A stretch of DNA of 64,000 bases from Prosopocoilus inquinatus (GCA_036172665.1 CM069872.1:22237001-22301000); one strand, 5' to 3'; shown: positions 33,974 to 45,560, counted from the stretch's first letter. The notes: a model not told the origin generated them from the sequence alone. Numbers and translations: made by a program.

Positions 33974-35160
33974 GTCGGGAGTTTTTTCAACACTTTGGGC
34001 AAGTCTTGGTAGTGACATTAGGACGTCCACATTGGTAACACTGTTTCCTAAGGGGTTCAGGAACTTCTCCAGATAAATGTCCTACCTTTTGGCAATTCCA
34101 GCACTTCGAGGTTTTGCTAGGTTTAGAATATTCCGATTTGCATACCGCTACCACGGGCGTACTGGTCTGAACATTGGCCAAATCAGGTTTCAAAGATACG
34201 TTCTTACGAGGAGGGGGGGTATAAGCCTCTACAGTGGATTTTCTCGCTTCCAGCTGTCTCTCCAGCTTTAACAGGTGAGCTACCGAGGTAACCTCCACTA
34301 ACCCTAATTGGCGTTGGTAGAAAGGAGCAAATTGTTTAGAAGATTTTTTGTCTGGACCTTCTCGTTCACGGGAATGCTTAAACAATTGAATAAATTCAAC
34401 ATATCCGAAATGTATATGCCCATTGACTCATGAGGGCCCTGCTTACGCTTTTTGATTTCCTCGAGTAACCGATCATCATAATTATGAGGTTGGAATTCGT
34501 CGCGAAGATTTTGGACGAGTGTAGCCCAGTCACTATAAATTTTTATGTTTGCTCTAAACCTAACCAGGGCTTTGTCCCCCTAAATAGGTCGGACGCTGAG
34601 GTAAAAAGGGTGGCCTTCGAAACATTCTGCGACACTTGTAATTCACTCACGCGTTCCAGAAAAGCGCTAAGCGACAAGATTTTATTATTGCCATTATAGG
34701 TCAAACCCCACATAGAGACGGGTACTGATTTAATCTCAGGTAAGGCTACAGGGCATACCGTATTCTTGGGTAAAGGTGGGTCGATTTTAAGCAGGGATGT
34801 CATTCGTTTTAGCGAGGAACTCGCGCTAGGGGCAACATCGTGATCGGGGCTAACACATGACACGGTTAGAGTGTCGTTTTGAAACTGGTCTGCAATAGCT
34901 GTCAAATCAAGTCAAGGAGACACCGTGACCTTAACGATTTCCCTTTCCTTCACCGTGCAGTTCAACGCAGTTTGCTCAAAATCGAACGCGAGCTCGTCCA
35001 ATGTTCGCAAAATGTCTTTACGCTGCTGCATCTCGTCATTTGTCAAAGGTTGAGAGCGTTGAGCTCGTCCAATTGCATTTGCCAATTTGGTAGAAATTTT
35101 GTCAACGATACAAACGGCAGTCGAACCAGGAAGAGAATCGATTAGGCAGCAAATTTCGCT
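33974..35160 (-). pseudogene. Gypsy-2 gag remnant
   Basis: Minus-strand blocks in gag order. About 35150-34910 has DKISTKLANAIGRAQR and EMQQRKDILRTLDEL, ending at a stop. 34905-34543 has the capsid block LPEIKSVPVSMWGLTYNG and ILSLSAFLERVSELQ. 34385-33987 has an Arg-rich linker and two zinc knuckles, CWNCQKVGHLSGE (first, degraded) and CYQCGRPNVTTKTCPKC. The frames are shifted between 34543 and 34385. The protease continues at 29308 on the far side of the Transib-like element. Confidence 0.85.
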
Positions 35161-35430
35161 AATTTATCTCGTAAGGCGGGGATACGTCTTCGTCGTCACT
35201 TAGGTAACGGGAGGCGTAAATCTTTCTCTAGGCGAAGTTGTCGTCTCACGTTTGCACAACCGTTCCATCAGTATGTACACCACTTATTGACAGTTCATAA
35301 TTTAACTCCTCAGCGTTAAGGCGATCCGGTAACAATTAAAAATCCTTGGTAAATGCGCAGAAATATTTTGCATGAGTATCTTGATATCAACTAAAACAAA
35401 CGAAACAAACGCAATAAAACCCAAAAAACT
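35161..35430. other. No gene recognised
   Basis: The junction between the Gypsy-2 gag start and the next alpha/beta copy. It may hold the Gypsy-2 leader. No LTR could be recognised. Confidence 0.3.
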
Positions 35431-35433
35431 GGC

Positions 35434-35700
35434 CAAAACTGCCGCCTTGTATGGGGGACTTATTAGGAGCAAATCCGCTTCAGTTTGTCCATCCTACTGC
35501 AACGTCAGGTCAAAAAGCGATAGTAAGATGTCGCTATTTTATCTGTTCATCACTCTTACATCGCAATTGCGAATAAATTGGGCAAGTCGTTTTTGTTTGC
35601 AGTGGGAATGTCGAGCTACGTCTCTGCTGAAGAAGCCCCAAGCAGGGCTGAAACAGCTGTACAGAGGCTGCTCGAGGTTTTCACTGCAATCAAAAAAACA
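35434..35700 (-). mobile_element. Alpha/beta repeat copy inserted at Gypsy-3 gag
   Basis: Has the beta block inverted (GCCGCCTTGTATGGGGGACTTATTAGGAGC...AAGCGATAGTAAGATGTCGC) followed by the alpha block inverted (GGGCAAGTCGTTTTTG...GAAGAAGCCCCAAGCAGGGC...CACTGCAATC). Gypsy-3 gag sequence resumes at about 35705. A weak GCCAAA repeat lies on both sides. The arrangement differs from the solo copies, which begin with alpha. Confidence 0.75.
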
Positions 35701-35704
35701 GTTA

Positions 35705-38600
35705 GCCAAAGATTGTAACTTCAAAGCAGTGACAGCTGAACAAAATAAAAATGATTATATACGAGATGATTTTATATCAGGCAATGTCTCTTAGAAAATA
35801 CTTCTCTACAATTAGAAGCTTTCAATCAGGCTCGCTCTTTGGAAATGGCAAATCTACAATCTGTAAGTTTCACAACTTCGGAACATCAAATTAATGCTGT
35901 TTCTAAAAATATCAATGAAGAAATTGTTTCAAACAATATGTCAGATTAATTTGCAGTTTCAGTCAAATCTGGATATGATAAACGTAGGTGCTACTTTTGT
36001 GTATTAATAAAATAACTTCAGAATGGTGGCTCTTATTGACACAGGGAGTACAGTGAGTTTTATAAAGGCAACTCTAGTTGATAAGTGTAACATTCAAAAG
36101 CTATCATGTGATGACAACATTACTATGGCAAGTATAACGTATATCTCGAATGTTGAAGGCTGCTGTACTGTAACTGTTGAGATAAATAATCATGTTTATC
36201 CTGATGTTAAGCTATTAATTATGAAAAACCTGTGCACTGATGTAATCATAGGACATGATATACTAGAAAAACACTCTGCTCTTCAAGTTACATTTGGTGG
36301 TCCAAGATCAGCTCTTAAAATTTGTAGGTTAGCCTAATCACAAAAGTTTGAGAGAACTTTTGCTTACCTCGACGATATCACTATTTGTGGTAAAAATCAA
36401 AATGAACACGATAAAAATTTGAATCGATTTCTTGAGGTTGTAAAGAAATATAACTTAACTCTCAATGAGTCTAAATGTTCATTTTCTAAAAACGAGATAA
36501 ACTTATTAGGATACAGAATAAAAGATAGGACTATAAGACCAGATGCAGAACGTCTTAAGCCATTATTAGAACTTCCATTGCCAACTACTGCTTTATCTCT
36601 AAAACGATGTATTGGTTTATTTTCCCATTATGCTAGATGGATTCCTAAATTTTCTGAAAAAGTTCATCCACTTATTCACTGTAAATGTTTTCCTATTACC
36701 TCTGAGGGAGTAAATGCTTTTGATACTCTCAAGAAAGTTATTGTTAAATTGTAATAATATCTTTATAGTGATATTATTGTAATAATAAAATAAAAGTGTT
36801 TTACTTCTACTTATGGGAGGGTTATCGGAGTTCCTTTCTTAAGTGAAACACAGTTTTTCCTTAAACACTAAAGATTGTAAATTTTTTGTACTTTTACATA
36901 TTTTTTTAGATGCTTTTACATTAACGTCTTAAGCTAAACTAAAAACTGTACTTTGCAACCTCGCGAGTATTTCATAATTACCGGGACAGCTCAGCAATAT
37001 CGATATGAATCAATGCTCCTTGTTGCTGCCCGGTTTGCAATACTCGCGTGGTTACAAAACTGCTTACATGTATGAACAGCTAGGCTTTATTCCACTACAA
37101 AATCTCTTGTCACCGCAATTGAAAATGACACGCCATTTACAGTAGAAACAGATGCTTCTGATTTTGTAATAGCTGCAACACTGTCATAGGGTGGAAGACC
37201 TGTTGCTTTTTATTCCAGAACACTGTCAAATAGTGAAAGAAGACATTCTGCTGTGGAAAAAAAGCTTATGCTATAGTTGAATCTCTTCGTAAATGGCGCC
37301 ATTATTTAATCTGATCAAAACTCAGTCTCTTTTATGTTTGACAGTAAACAAATAGGTAAAATAATGAATGACAAAATCCAGCGATGGCGGTTAGAACTTT
37401 CAAATTATAAATATGATGTTATGTATCATCCCGGTAAAGATAACACAGTCGCAGATACATTATCCAAAATATGTGCTATTTCTACAAGTGACTCGAAACT
37501 ATAATTTGCATCAAAGTTTATGTCATCCTGGTGTGACTGGGTTCGCTCCAAGAATCTACCTTATTCTGTTGATGAAATTAAGAAGATGACAAGCTTTTGT
37601 TCCATATGTTCTGAAGTAAAGCCACGTTTTTGCAAGACTCGAGCAAAATTAATCAAAGCTACTCACCCTTTTGAAAGACTAGCTATGGATTTCAAAGGCC
37701 CTTTACCTACTTGTTCACGAAATCGATACATGTTAACAATAATTGATGAATATTCCAGATTTCCGTTTGCTTTCCCTTGCTCTGATTTATCAACAGACAC
37801 TGTCATCAAACATCTTAATAATCTCTTCTCGGTATTTGGTATGCCTGAGTACATACGTTCTGATCGTGGTTCATCTTTTATGTCATCTGAACTAAAAACA
37901 CATTTTTATTCAAGAGGAATTGCTATAAGTCATAGTACTGCTTACAATCCTAGAGGTAATGGACAAGTAGAAAAACTAAACGGAACTCTCTGGAGAACCA
38001 GCTCTTCGATCTAAAAATTTGAAAGTCAAAATGGGAAGCTATTTTCCAAGAAGCTCTACATTCTACACGATCCTTACTTTGTACTGCTACTAATGTAACT
38101 CCACATGAACGGATGTTTTACCGTAATCGTAGATCAACAAATGTACAATCTACACCGACGTGGTTAACATCACCAGGCGTCGTTCTCATGAAAAGACCAG
38201 TTCGTAGGAGTAAATTTGAACCTTTGGTGAAAGAAGTAGAACTCTTACAAGCCAACCCAAACTATTCATTTATCCGCTTACCTGATGGCCGAGAAACTAG
38301 TATATCCAACCGATATCTAGCACTCCTTGACGAACATATTCTTCAGGATGATAGAATTTTAGATTTACCTGATGAAGCTGAAGAAAAAGTTAATTCCAAA
38401 ATGTTACAAGAACTCATATCTTCTGAAGACTTTATTGACCATAGCAACATGAATGACACCAACTGTGGACGACGAAGCACCAACATTCAAGACGAAACAC
38501 CAACAATCAAGACGAAACACACCAACTGCGTGGTCAACAAAGCATCGACATTCTAGATGAAACACACAGACGTATCAACCCGCGACATGACAAGGAAATT
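35705..38600 (+). pseudogene. Gypsy-3: degraded Ty3/Gypsy gag-pol remnant
   Basis: Plus-strand blocks in order. About 35715-35870 is gag (CNFKAVTAEQ, IRDDFISG, LEAFNQARSLEMA). 36023-36337 is a protease with VALIDTGSTVSFI and VIIGHDIL. About 36365-36754 is RT from AYLDDITICG through the thumb (KCSFSKNEINLLGY). About 37110-37490 is RNase H (ETDASDFVIAATLS, then TAG; AFYSRTLSNSERRHSA). 37520-38014 is integrase (MDFKGPLP, IRSDRGSSFMS, NPRGNGQVEKLNGTLWR). 38113-38556 is the integrase C-terminus. The RT fingers are deleted between protease and YLDD. A hairpin MITE splits RT from RNase H. Stops and frameshifts are present. No LTRs seen. Confidence 0.9.
36949..37059. mobile_element. Hairpin MITE inside Gypsy-3 pol
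   Basis: The left arm CTTTGCAACCTCGCGAGTATT pairs with AATACTCGCGTGGTTACAAA on the right. A second pairing, CCGGGACAGC with GCTGCCCGG, lies inside, around a central TATCGATA. Inserted sequence around it (about 36755-37085) interrupts the RT-RNase H frame, so the element may be larger than the hairpin. Confidence 0.7.
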
Positions 38601-39060
38601 GTAATATATATGTAGACTAGTCAGTTTACTTATTTTGTTAAAACATTATTTGTTATTAATCACATTTGATTTCCGTTTAATAAAATCAATCTTTTGGTAT
38701 TATTTTTACTATAGTAGTTTTCATGTTTCTTCGCAGTTTATTTATTGGTATTCGTCACTATACTTCCAACATTCTCTGGGTAAAATATATGTTCCAACAT
38801 TCCACACCAGTTTTTATATCACTGCAATATGTAGTCCCATCAGAATTTAATTTAGAATCGAAAAACGTAATAACACAGCGCGGTCTATTTAAAAAAGCCT
38901 AAGTTTAGTTTATATCTCGTTTATCCAACCATCAATTATTTTTTCTGTGAGCACACAGAGGAACTTTGAATTCCTCTCTTAAGTTTTGTATTAAACATTT
39001 TTTTTTAATTAAAAATAAAAGAGTAAAAGGGGTAAAAATTCTCGCGTAGCCACCCTGTAT
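38601..39060. other. No gene recognised
   Basis: AT-rich sequence after the Gypsy-3 integrase. It may include the 3' end of that element, but I could find no LTR. Confidence 0.35.
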
Positions 39061-39076
39061 TTATGTAATATACTTC

Positions 39077-40650
39077 TAGAAAAATTTTGTGCAAATCGTT
39101 TTTGATTGCAGTGAGAACCTCGAGCAGCCTGTGGACAGCTGTTTCAGCCCTGCTTGGGGCTTCTTCAGCAGAAACGTAGCTCGACATTCCCACTGCAGAC
39201 CAAAAACGACTTGCCCAATTTATTCGCAATTGCGATGTAAGAATGATGAACAGATAAAATAGCGACATCTTACATCGCTTTTTGACCTAACATTGCAGTA
39301 GGATAGACAAATTGAAGCGGGATTTGCTCCTAATGAGTCCCCCATGCAAGGCGGCCATGCTTGCTGTCAAAGCATAATGAAAGATTTTAGAAAAATTTTG
39401 TGCAATTCGTTTTTGATTGCAGTGAGAACCTCGAGCAGCCTCTGGACAGCTGTTTCAGCCCTGCTTGGGGCTTCTTCAGCAGAAACGTAGCTCGACATTC
39501 CCACTGCAGACCAAAAACGACTTGCCCAATTTATTTTTCTAAATTTTTCTAAAATCTTTCATTATGCTTTGACAGCAAGCATGGCCGCCTTGCATGGGGG
39601 ACTCATTAGGAGCAAATCCCGCTTCAATTTGTCTATCCTACTGCAATGTTAGGTCAAAAAGCGATAGTAAGATGTCGCTATTTTATATGTTCATCATTCT
39701 TACATCGCATTTGCGAATAAATTGGGCAAGTCGTTTTTGGTCTGCAGTGGGAATGTCGAGCTACGTTTCTGCTGAAGAAGCCCCAAGCAGGACTGAAACA
39801 GCTGTCCAGAGGCTGCTCGAGGTTCTCACTGCAATCAAAAACGATTTGCACAAAATTTTTCTAAAATCTTTCATTATGCTTTGACAGCAAGTATGGCCGC
39901 CTTGCATGGGGGACTCATTAGGAGCAAATCCCGCTTCAATTTGTCTATCCTACTGCAATGTTAGGTCAAAAAGCGATAGTAAGATGTCGCTATTTTATAT
40001 GAAAACATTATAGAAAAATTTTGTGCAAATCGTTTTTGATTGCAGTGAGAACCTCGAGCAGCCTCTGGACAGCTGTTGCAGCCCTGCTTGGGGCTTTTTC
40101 AGCAGAAACGTAGCTCGACATTCCCACTGCAGACCAAAAACGACTTGCCCAATTTATTCGCAAATGCGATGTAAGAATGATGAACATATAAAATAGCGAC
40201 ATCTTACTATCGCTTTTTGACCTAACATTGCAGTAGGATAGACAAATTGAAGCGGGATTTGCTCCTAATGAGTCCCCCATGCAAGGCGGCCATGCTTGCT
40301 GTCAAAGCATAATGAAAGATTTTAGAAAAATTTTGTGCAAATCGTTTTTGATTACAGTGAGAACCTCGAGCAGCCTCTGGACAGTTTTTGGTCTGCAGTG
40401 GGAATGTCGAGCTACGTTTCTGCTGAAGAAGCCCCAAGCAGGGCTGAAACAGCTGTCCAGAGGCTGCTCGAGGTTCTCACTGCAATCAAAAACGATTTGC
40501 ACAAAATTTTTCTAAAATCTTTCATTATGCTTTGACAGCAAGCATGGCCGCCTTGCATGGGGGACTCATTAGGAGCAAATCCCGCTTCAATTTGTCTATC
40601 CTACTGCAATGTTAGGTCAAAAAGCGATAGTAAGATGTCGCTATTTTATC
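39077..40650. mobile_element. Palindromic array of alpha/beta repeats with 13-bp TSD
   Basis: Two blocks alternate in both orientations. Alpha runs from GAAAAATTTTGTGCAAATCG to TTGCCCAATTTATTCGC. Beta runs from GATAAAATAGCGACATCTTA to CATAATGAAAGATTTTA. The order is alpha, beta, partial alpha, then inverted beta-alpha-beta, then alpha, beta, truncated alpha, then truncated inverted alpha and inverted beta. The whole array is flanked by TGTAATATACTTC at 39064-39076 and 40651-40663. The copies are nearly identical, so each strand could fold into long hairpins. Open frames appear in mirror-image pairs because of the symmetry and are not genes. Confidence 0.85.
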
Positions 40651-40663
40651 TGTAATATACTTC

Positions 40664-40915
40664 ATTGGATTTCTCGTTTATCATTTAGAGGTTTAATTCA
40701 ACCACCCAATGAATGGTTTAATACAACTGCAATTTTAAACAATGTATTTATAAAATGTAAGAGCATAATTGAATTCGCTTCCGATTGAAACCGCGTCATT
40801 CGGATTTCTTCTACTGCCGATGTTTCGTTCTTCATTGCAGCTGCGTCTCGTAAGTCTTCAAAAGTGAGTAGGTTTGGTATCACCTTGTTCTTCTTGGTTC
40901 AGACCTTGGCCTTTT
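40664..40915. other. No gene recognised
   Basis: A 61-codon minus-strand frame (40698-40883) has no known motif. It could be more of the LINE that follows or unrelated sequence. Confidence 0.3.
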
Positions 40916-41400
40916 TTCCCCACTTGTCTTTGCTAAATGGCCTGTGATGACGATTTTCTGACTGCCCAAAACAGTTGGGTTTCGTGGGAATCGTTTTATA
41001 AACACAGTGCAGCTTTGGTGGTTTTGTGTTTCATGCCCGTTGTGGGGACGTAACCCACTGCTCCTTTGATGTTGTTGTCGTGTTGTTCTGCCGCTCTAAT
41101 TACTCTCAGGGCTTGATTTTTTATGGTAATCTCTGTATTCAATATGGAGGTCACGGAGTATCTGGTCTGCCCTTATGGGTACCATGGAACGTCTGCTAGG
41201 TATCGGATAATTTTCGATTGCGTCTGCTTTAGTTGCTTGATTGCTGATTTTGGGACACGGTCCAGCATGCCAATGCGTAGATCATTGCGGGTTTGATGAT
41301 GAAATTGTATATGGTGATTTCGTTTCTTACTAACAGTTTAGTATATGGTGATTTGGTTTCTGAACCGATTGTTTAAACTGAATAGGTATGGGCGTTGTTA
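40916..41400 (-). pseudogene. LINE 3' end, RT C-terminal fragment
   Basis: On the minus strand from about 41330: LLVRNEITIYNFIIKPAMIYALACWTVS matches the post-catalytic RT motif of Jockey/I-type LINEs (Y-x-x-I-I-R-P-x-x-x-Y-G-x-x-x-W). Downstream frames are broken by several stops (SDT, HGTHKGRPDT, PPKLHCVYKTIPTKP). 5' truncation is normal for LINEs. Confidence 0.65.
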
Positions 41401-41542
41401 TTGTATTTATAGTAGATCAATGGATTAACAAGATTTACTGCTATACAATCATTTTCGTTTAACTTTCAAGAAACAATCTTGTCGTTTTTCAAACAAATTT
41501 CATTAAGCATGTGGCATTTTTTTTCTTACGTAGAACATGATT

Positions 41543-41672
41543 GCGTTAAGTGAACGGTCAAATTGCACAAAATCGTCAAGTCAATGGTCCGACTAAACCC
41601 TCTGACCAGTCACTAATTGAGAAAAGTGATCACGTGGTTTGGTCTGGCAACTTCGACCACTCACTTACCGCA
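41543..41672 (+). mobile_element. MITE family M1, copy A
   Basis: Runs GCGTTAAGTGAACGGTCAAATTGC ... ACTTCGACCACTCACTTACCGCAGC. It matches 44563-44700 in inverted orientation along its full length, including the central TGATCAC and CTCTGACCA. The ends form a TIR on AAGTGAACGGTC. An open frame that starts inside it (41550-41819) is therefore repeat-derived. Confidence 0.85.
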
Positions 41673-41689
41673 GCCCATATCACGCATGT

Positions 41690-42740
41690 TTTGCTTCTTT
41701 TTCAAAAAAGTCAAACCATTAGGTGCCAAATTGATGTCAGACCATCTGATTTGTTTAGGTTAGATGAATTTTTAAGTTATATTAGTCAAGATATTAATAT
41801 TAATTATGTGAATTCTTAAACGAGAGATCATATTATGCTCACTAGGGTAAACTTTATAACCTATAAATTCAACAGTTTATTTTTTTATAGTTCTTGCTCA
41901 TGAAAATTGTATAAAATGGAAATGAAACAATGAACACTTTACAAAACGAGCTGAAAATATAAGTTTTATTAATAAAAACACTTGTTTCGTATCTTTCAAT
42001 AATTGTAACCTTTTTAGTTAATACAGCAATTTTGTTTGTAGATGTTGCCATTGATCTGAAACTGGAGAACTTTGAAGAAATGTTTTTCAAGGTAAAGGTT
42101 TTTTTTTTAAGACATGATCTGGTATTAAGATAGAACTCAGTTGTAAACCTAAAATTATACTAATGTTATCTGTGTTACATGTTTTCTGAAAGTTCTGATG
42201 CTTGAGCATATTTGCATTATTTGAGGGCATGGGAAAACTATCTGATCAAATTTCACCATTAAATCAAGTTCAAACAAAGAAACAAGTGTTTTGTACTTTA
42301 AATAGTTGGCAACTTCTTTGATTGATGAAAGGAAAGCTTTATTATTCTGGGGGTGAAGCTGAAATTTTTAACCATCAAAACAGGTAAAGGAAGGTATGAT
42401 GTCACAATTACCTAATATAATTAACAAGACTGAACATTTTGAAAGAAAATCATTTTCAGAGGAATAAACAGACCAAACCAATGAACAAGACAGATGAAAT
42501 TATAAAGTATAGTAACTAGGAGTCATACACTACACTGTCAAAACAGACGTAGGGCACGTCATGTTCTTAATTTTGATTTATACGATCAGCATATAAAGAA
42601 GAAACAAGCTGTATATTAATTTTATAAATTTCTCAAGCTAATCTGTTTTCTAAGGTTAGTAGAACTAATATTGCATCTATGTAGAAGGTTGCCTCGTTCC
42701 CGTTTAAAAAATGTTACTTCAATTTTTGTCTCCACAGAAG
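41690..42740. other. No gene recognised
   Basis: Short frames only (41869-42090 minus is a low-complexity, membrane-like translation without a motif). No paired repeats seen. The right end abuts the TGACGTC-rich element. Confidence 0.35.
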
Positions 42741-42754
42741 TACCTACCCAGCTA

Positions 42755-42912
42755 GCACAATGACGTCCAAATGACGTTTCTTTTTTGTCATATCTGACGT
42801 CAAATGACGTCATTTTGATGACGGTGACGGTCTAAAGACACATCCCACGACGTCGTTTTTTTTGACGTCGTGGTAACGTCTAATACGACGTATGGGCAAC
42901 GTCGAAAATCGA
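42755..42912. repeat. Left ACGTC/TGACGT array
   Basis: About ten ACGTC, GACGT or ACGAC words in 150 bp, such as TGACGTCC, TGACGTCAAATGACGTCATT, GACGTCGTTTTTTTTGACGTC and ACGACGT. TGACGTCA is the consensus bound by CREB/ATF bZIP proteins. Here the array is more likely a transposase-binding array. Confidence 0.75.
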
Positions 42913-42961
42913 ATCAAAATGATTTAAAATTTACTACTTCTGACGAGTTATTAAGGACCTT

Positions 42962-43330
42962 AAATAAAACGAATATTAAAAGGGCCAATTTTTTTATTGT
43001 TATTTAAATCATAACATTCCGTAATTTCTAAGCAAAACAATATCAAATATGTTCATAAGAACATTTATATACTACATTCATACACAATAAAAACTATTTC
43101 AAAGAAGGCAACATAAAGTCCATTGAATGGCATTATTAAACATTTGAAACGAATATTAAAAGCGCCAATTTTTTTATTATTTAAATGATAACATTCCGTA
43201 ATTTCCAAGTAAAAGTGTAACAAAAATATGTTTATACATATATATTATAATACTTAACAAAAACTATTCCAATGAATGTAAAATAGGCAAGGCAACAAAA
43301 AGTCCATTGAATGGCAACATTAAACATTTT
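42962..43330. repeat. Tandem duplication, two units of about 183 bp
   Basis: Both units start ACGAATATTAAAAG-GCCAATTTTTTTATT and end AAAGTCCATTGAATGGCA...TTAAACATTT. Between are CATAACATTCCGTAATTTC and CAAAAACTATT-type words in the same order. Divergence is moderate. Confidence 0.85.
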
Positions 43331-43544
43331 GATCTGAAATTTTCAATTGGTCAATTATATAAATTGCCCGAGACGTCGTCAGCAATATAAATATTTAGTA
43401 AATTTGAACTAAATGGGTAATTATACAACTCTTTTTTAGTTTTAAATAGCTTGCCAATTAAATGTGTATTGTTTGAATCATCTGAAACAATATTATGGAC
43501 TTCAATAAAATTAGATTTATAGCTTCGTCAGGAGTGAAAAAAGT

Positions 43545-43668
43545 AAATAAACAAGTTGTCAAGAGAACGAAAAGGTAACATGATTTTAAACTAAAATACG
43601 AGTTGTCCGGAATAAAGAGAAAAGTAACTACCTTTTCGTTTCTCTTGACGACTTGTATATTTACTTAA
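43545..43668. repeat. Hairpin repeat
   Basis: AAGTAAATAAACAAGTTGTC and AAGAGAACGAAAAGGTAAC at 43548-43588 pair with CCTTTTCGTTTCTCTTGACG and ACTTGTATATTTACTT at about 43630-43668. Confidence 0.75.
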
Positions 43669-44102
43669 TTTGAGGCACATTTGATTCTACTTGATTAAAA
43701 AATTGAGCTGAATCCTTGACCCCACTGCAGTTTATTTGATAACGTTTAATCCAATTCTTCAACTCTAAAAAATAATATTTTTATTAGCAAATGCTTTAAA
43801 GTAATGAAATAAACATGAAAGTATAAAACTGAAGAATTGCTATTTTGAACAACAGTTCTTTCTGTGTATACATTCTTTTATACTTACCTGGAAGTCTTTT
43901 ATTAGCAGAAACGCTTCTTTCTATCTCTTCATCTGAAGAATAATCTAAAAGCCTCCGAGGAATTTTTCTTTTTCGAGAACTAGATTCCTCCACTTCACTT
44001 TGAAGATCTGAAGTCTTTTCTACTAATTTCAATTTCTTCCGTGCAATCTCAATATCATCTAAAATAAATATGAATATGATCAACATAATAACATAAATAT
44101 AA

Positions 44103-44276
44103 GTACAGTCAAACTTTAATCAATTAAATCTCAATTCACTACAAAAACACTTCAAGTTTTGAGGACTTCGACATACAGAAATAAGTCACAATCTCTGTAC
44201 TGACCAATTTTAATTCGACTTACAGAAAATCTAACTTATAGATGTTCGAGTTATGGGAGTTTGACTGTGTATAGCA
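44103..44276. mobile_element. Pogo-like MITE
   Basis: TACAGTCAAACTTTAATCAA at the left pairs with TTCGAGTTATGGGAGTTTGACTGTGTA at the right. CAGTCAAACT ends next to TA fit nonautonomous pogo/Tigger elements, which often contain TTCGAnTTA words. About 170 bp. Confidence 0.65.
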
Positions 44277-44562
44277 GAGTATATCGAGTATATCAAAAAA
44301 ATTTCCTTTCAGATAGCCTTGGAGAGAAAACATATATTGCAGATTGATTGGTAAATTGCATTTTGGGTTTTCTAAATGTTAAGAATCAGTTCAGTGAACT
44401 TGAAAATCAATTCAATCTATGACCAATAATTTTTTTCCAAGGCTAACTCAAGGACAATTTTTTTTGATACACTCAATATGAAATATGTTTTAAAAACAAA
44501 AAATGCAATCTTAATGAAATTGCTGCAAGTACAAAATAAAATACTTTGTAGTTATTAGGCAA

Positions 44563-44700
44563 TGGCTGCGGTAAGTGAACGGTCGAAGTGGTTAGACCAA
44601 ATCATGTGATCACTTTTCTTAATTGGTGATTGGTCAGAGGGTTTAATCGGATCGTTGATTTGATGATTTCGTGCAATTTGACCGTTCACTTAACTCGGCC
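44563..44700 (-). mobile_element. MITE family M1, copy B
   Basis: GGCTGCGGTAAGTGAACGGTC at one end and, inverted, GGCCGAGTTAAGTGAACGGTC at the other. Inverted copy of 41543-41672. Confidence 0.85.
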
Positions 44701-45409
44701 AAAATATAAGTATTCTTTACTTGTTTCAATGAAGCAGCGGTTAATGTCATACACCTGCTAGCTGCCCTTTATTTCTTCATTATGACTTACAAGACATTTG
44801 TTAAACAAGCTTTGCGACTTGTATGGGGGCCAAAAACACTTTTGTTTTTGAGGTGTAAGCCAAATAGAGTTTACAATGGCAAGCCCACCACCAGAGTTTT
44901 CGTCGAACTCTACGACGACATACATTATTCTACAAAGTAAACAAAAAATAATTATATTTATAAAAAATCGGTTTGATTAAAATCTACGACATGTTTTACT
45001 GCAGCATTAAACTTATGTATTCAAATCAAAACAGAACTGTAGTAAATTCGACTTTAAATTGAGCAACCTCAAACACTGCTGAATACTAGTTGTTAACTTA
45101 TAAGTATGTACTTTAATTTTATACTTACTCAAAAATTGTACACAGTTAGAAAACCACTACACAACGAATCAAGGGGCCACAGCGCGACATCAGTGAATAA
45201 CCGATTCTTATACCGCGACATTTAAATTTGGAGGTCGGACAACGTTAAATAAATTCTAAACATTTACTTATGGAGTTAAATTTATTAATAACTTCCAGTT
45301 ATCAGTTATAACTACCAAGTGATATTCAACTCTTTAAAATTATAGATCCGTTTCAGATTCAAAAGAATTTATTAGGAATGAATTTAAATTTTTATATGTG
45401 TTGACTGAC

Positions 45410-45560
45410 TGAAAAATAACCTCTGCCGGACGTCTGACGTCAACGTCTCCACAACGTCGCAATAATGTCGTCTCCATGACGTCATTTTTTCAGCCTCTGA
45501 CGTCTTGGACGAATAATGACCAAAAAACGACGTCTCCGACGTCATTCTAACGTCAGTGTG
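45410..45560. repeat. Right ACGTC/TGACGTC array
   Basis: GGACGTCTGACGTCAACGTC, AACGTCGC, TGTCGTC, TGACGTCATTTT, TGACGTCTTGG, CGACGTCTCCGACGTCATT and AACGTCAGTG within 150 bp. It mirrors the left array. Confidence 0.75.

Larger units (their letters stand above)
43888..44935 (-). pseudogene. 5' part of a DUF4806-type protein gene (two exons)
   Basis: Exon 1 starts at the ATG at 44935: MYVVVEFDENSGGG, then SIWLTPQKQKCFWPPYKS, the signature N-terminus of insect DUF4806 proteins (M-x-x-V-x-F, x-W-L, WPPY). It runs to a TAG near 44768 unless spliced earlier. Exon 2 is 44058-43888 with good borders (TTTTAG/ATGAT; CCAG/GTAAGTA): DDIEIARKKLKLVEKTSDLQSE, RKRKIPRRLLDYSSDEE. The C-terminal DUF4806 domain is not in the window portion of this element. 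Two MITEs lie in the intervening intron. I infer a captured or transposon-borne gene fragment. Confidence 0.65.

Noticed and set aside
35372..35794. 140-codon plus-strand frame with a cysteine-containing translation
   Set aside because: Most of it translates an alpha/beta repeat copy, with Gypsy-3 gag sequence at the end.
39005..40535. Several overlapping 60-96 codon frames with similar translations on both strands
   Set aside because: They are mirror images produced by the alpha/beta palindromic array.
39077..40650. Helitron interpretation of the alpha/beta repeat (3' hairpin GCGATAGTAAGATGTCGC)
   Set aside because: No 5' TC and 3' CTRR ends, and clear direct duplications of the target, which Helitrons do not make.
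41550..41819. 89-codon open frame
   Set aside because: More than a third of it is MITE M1 copy A; no motif and no second-copy conservation as a protein.
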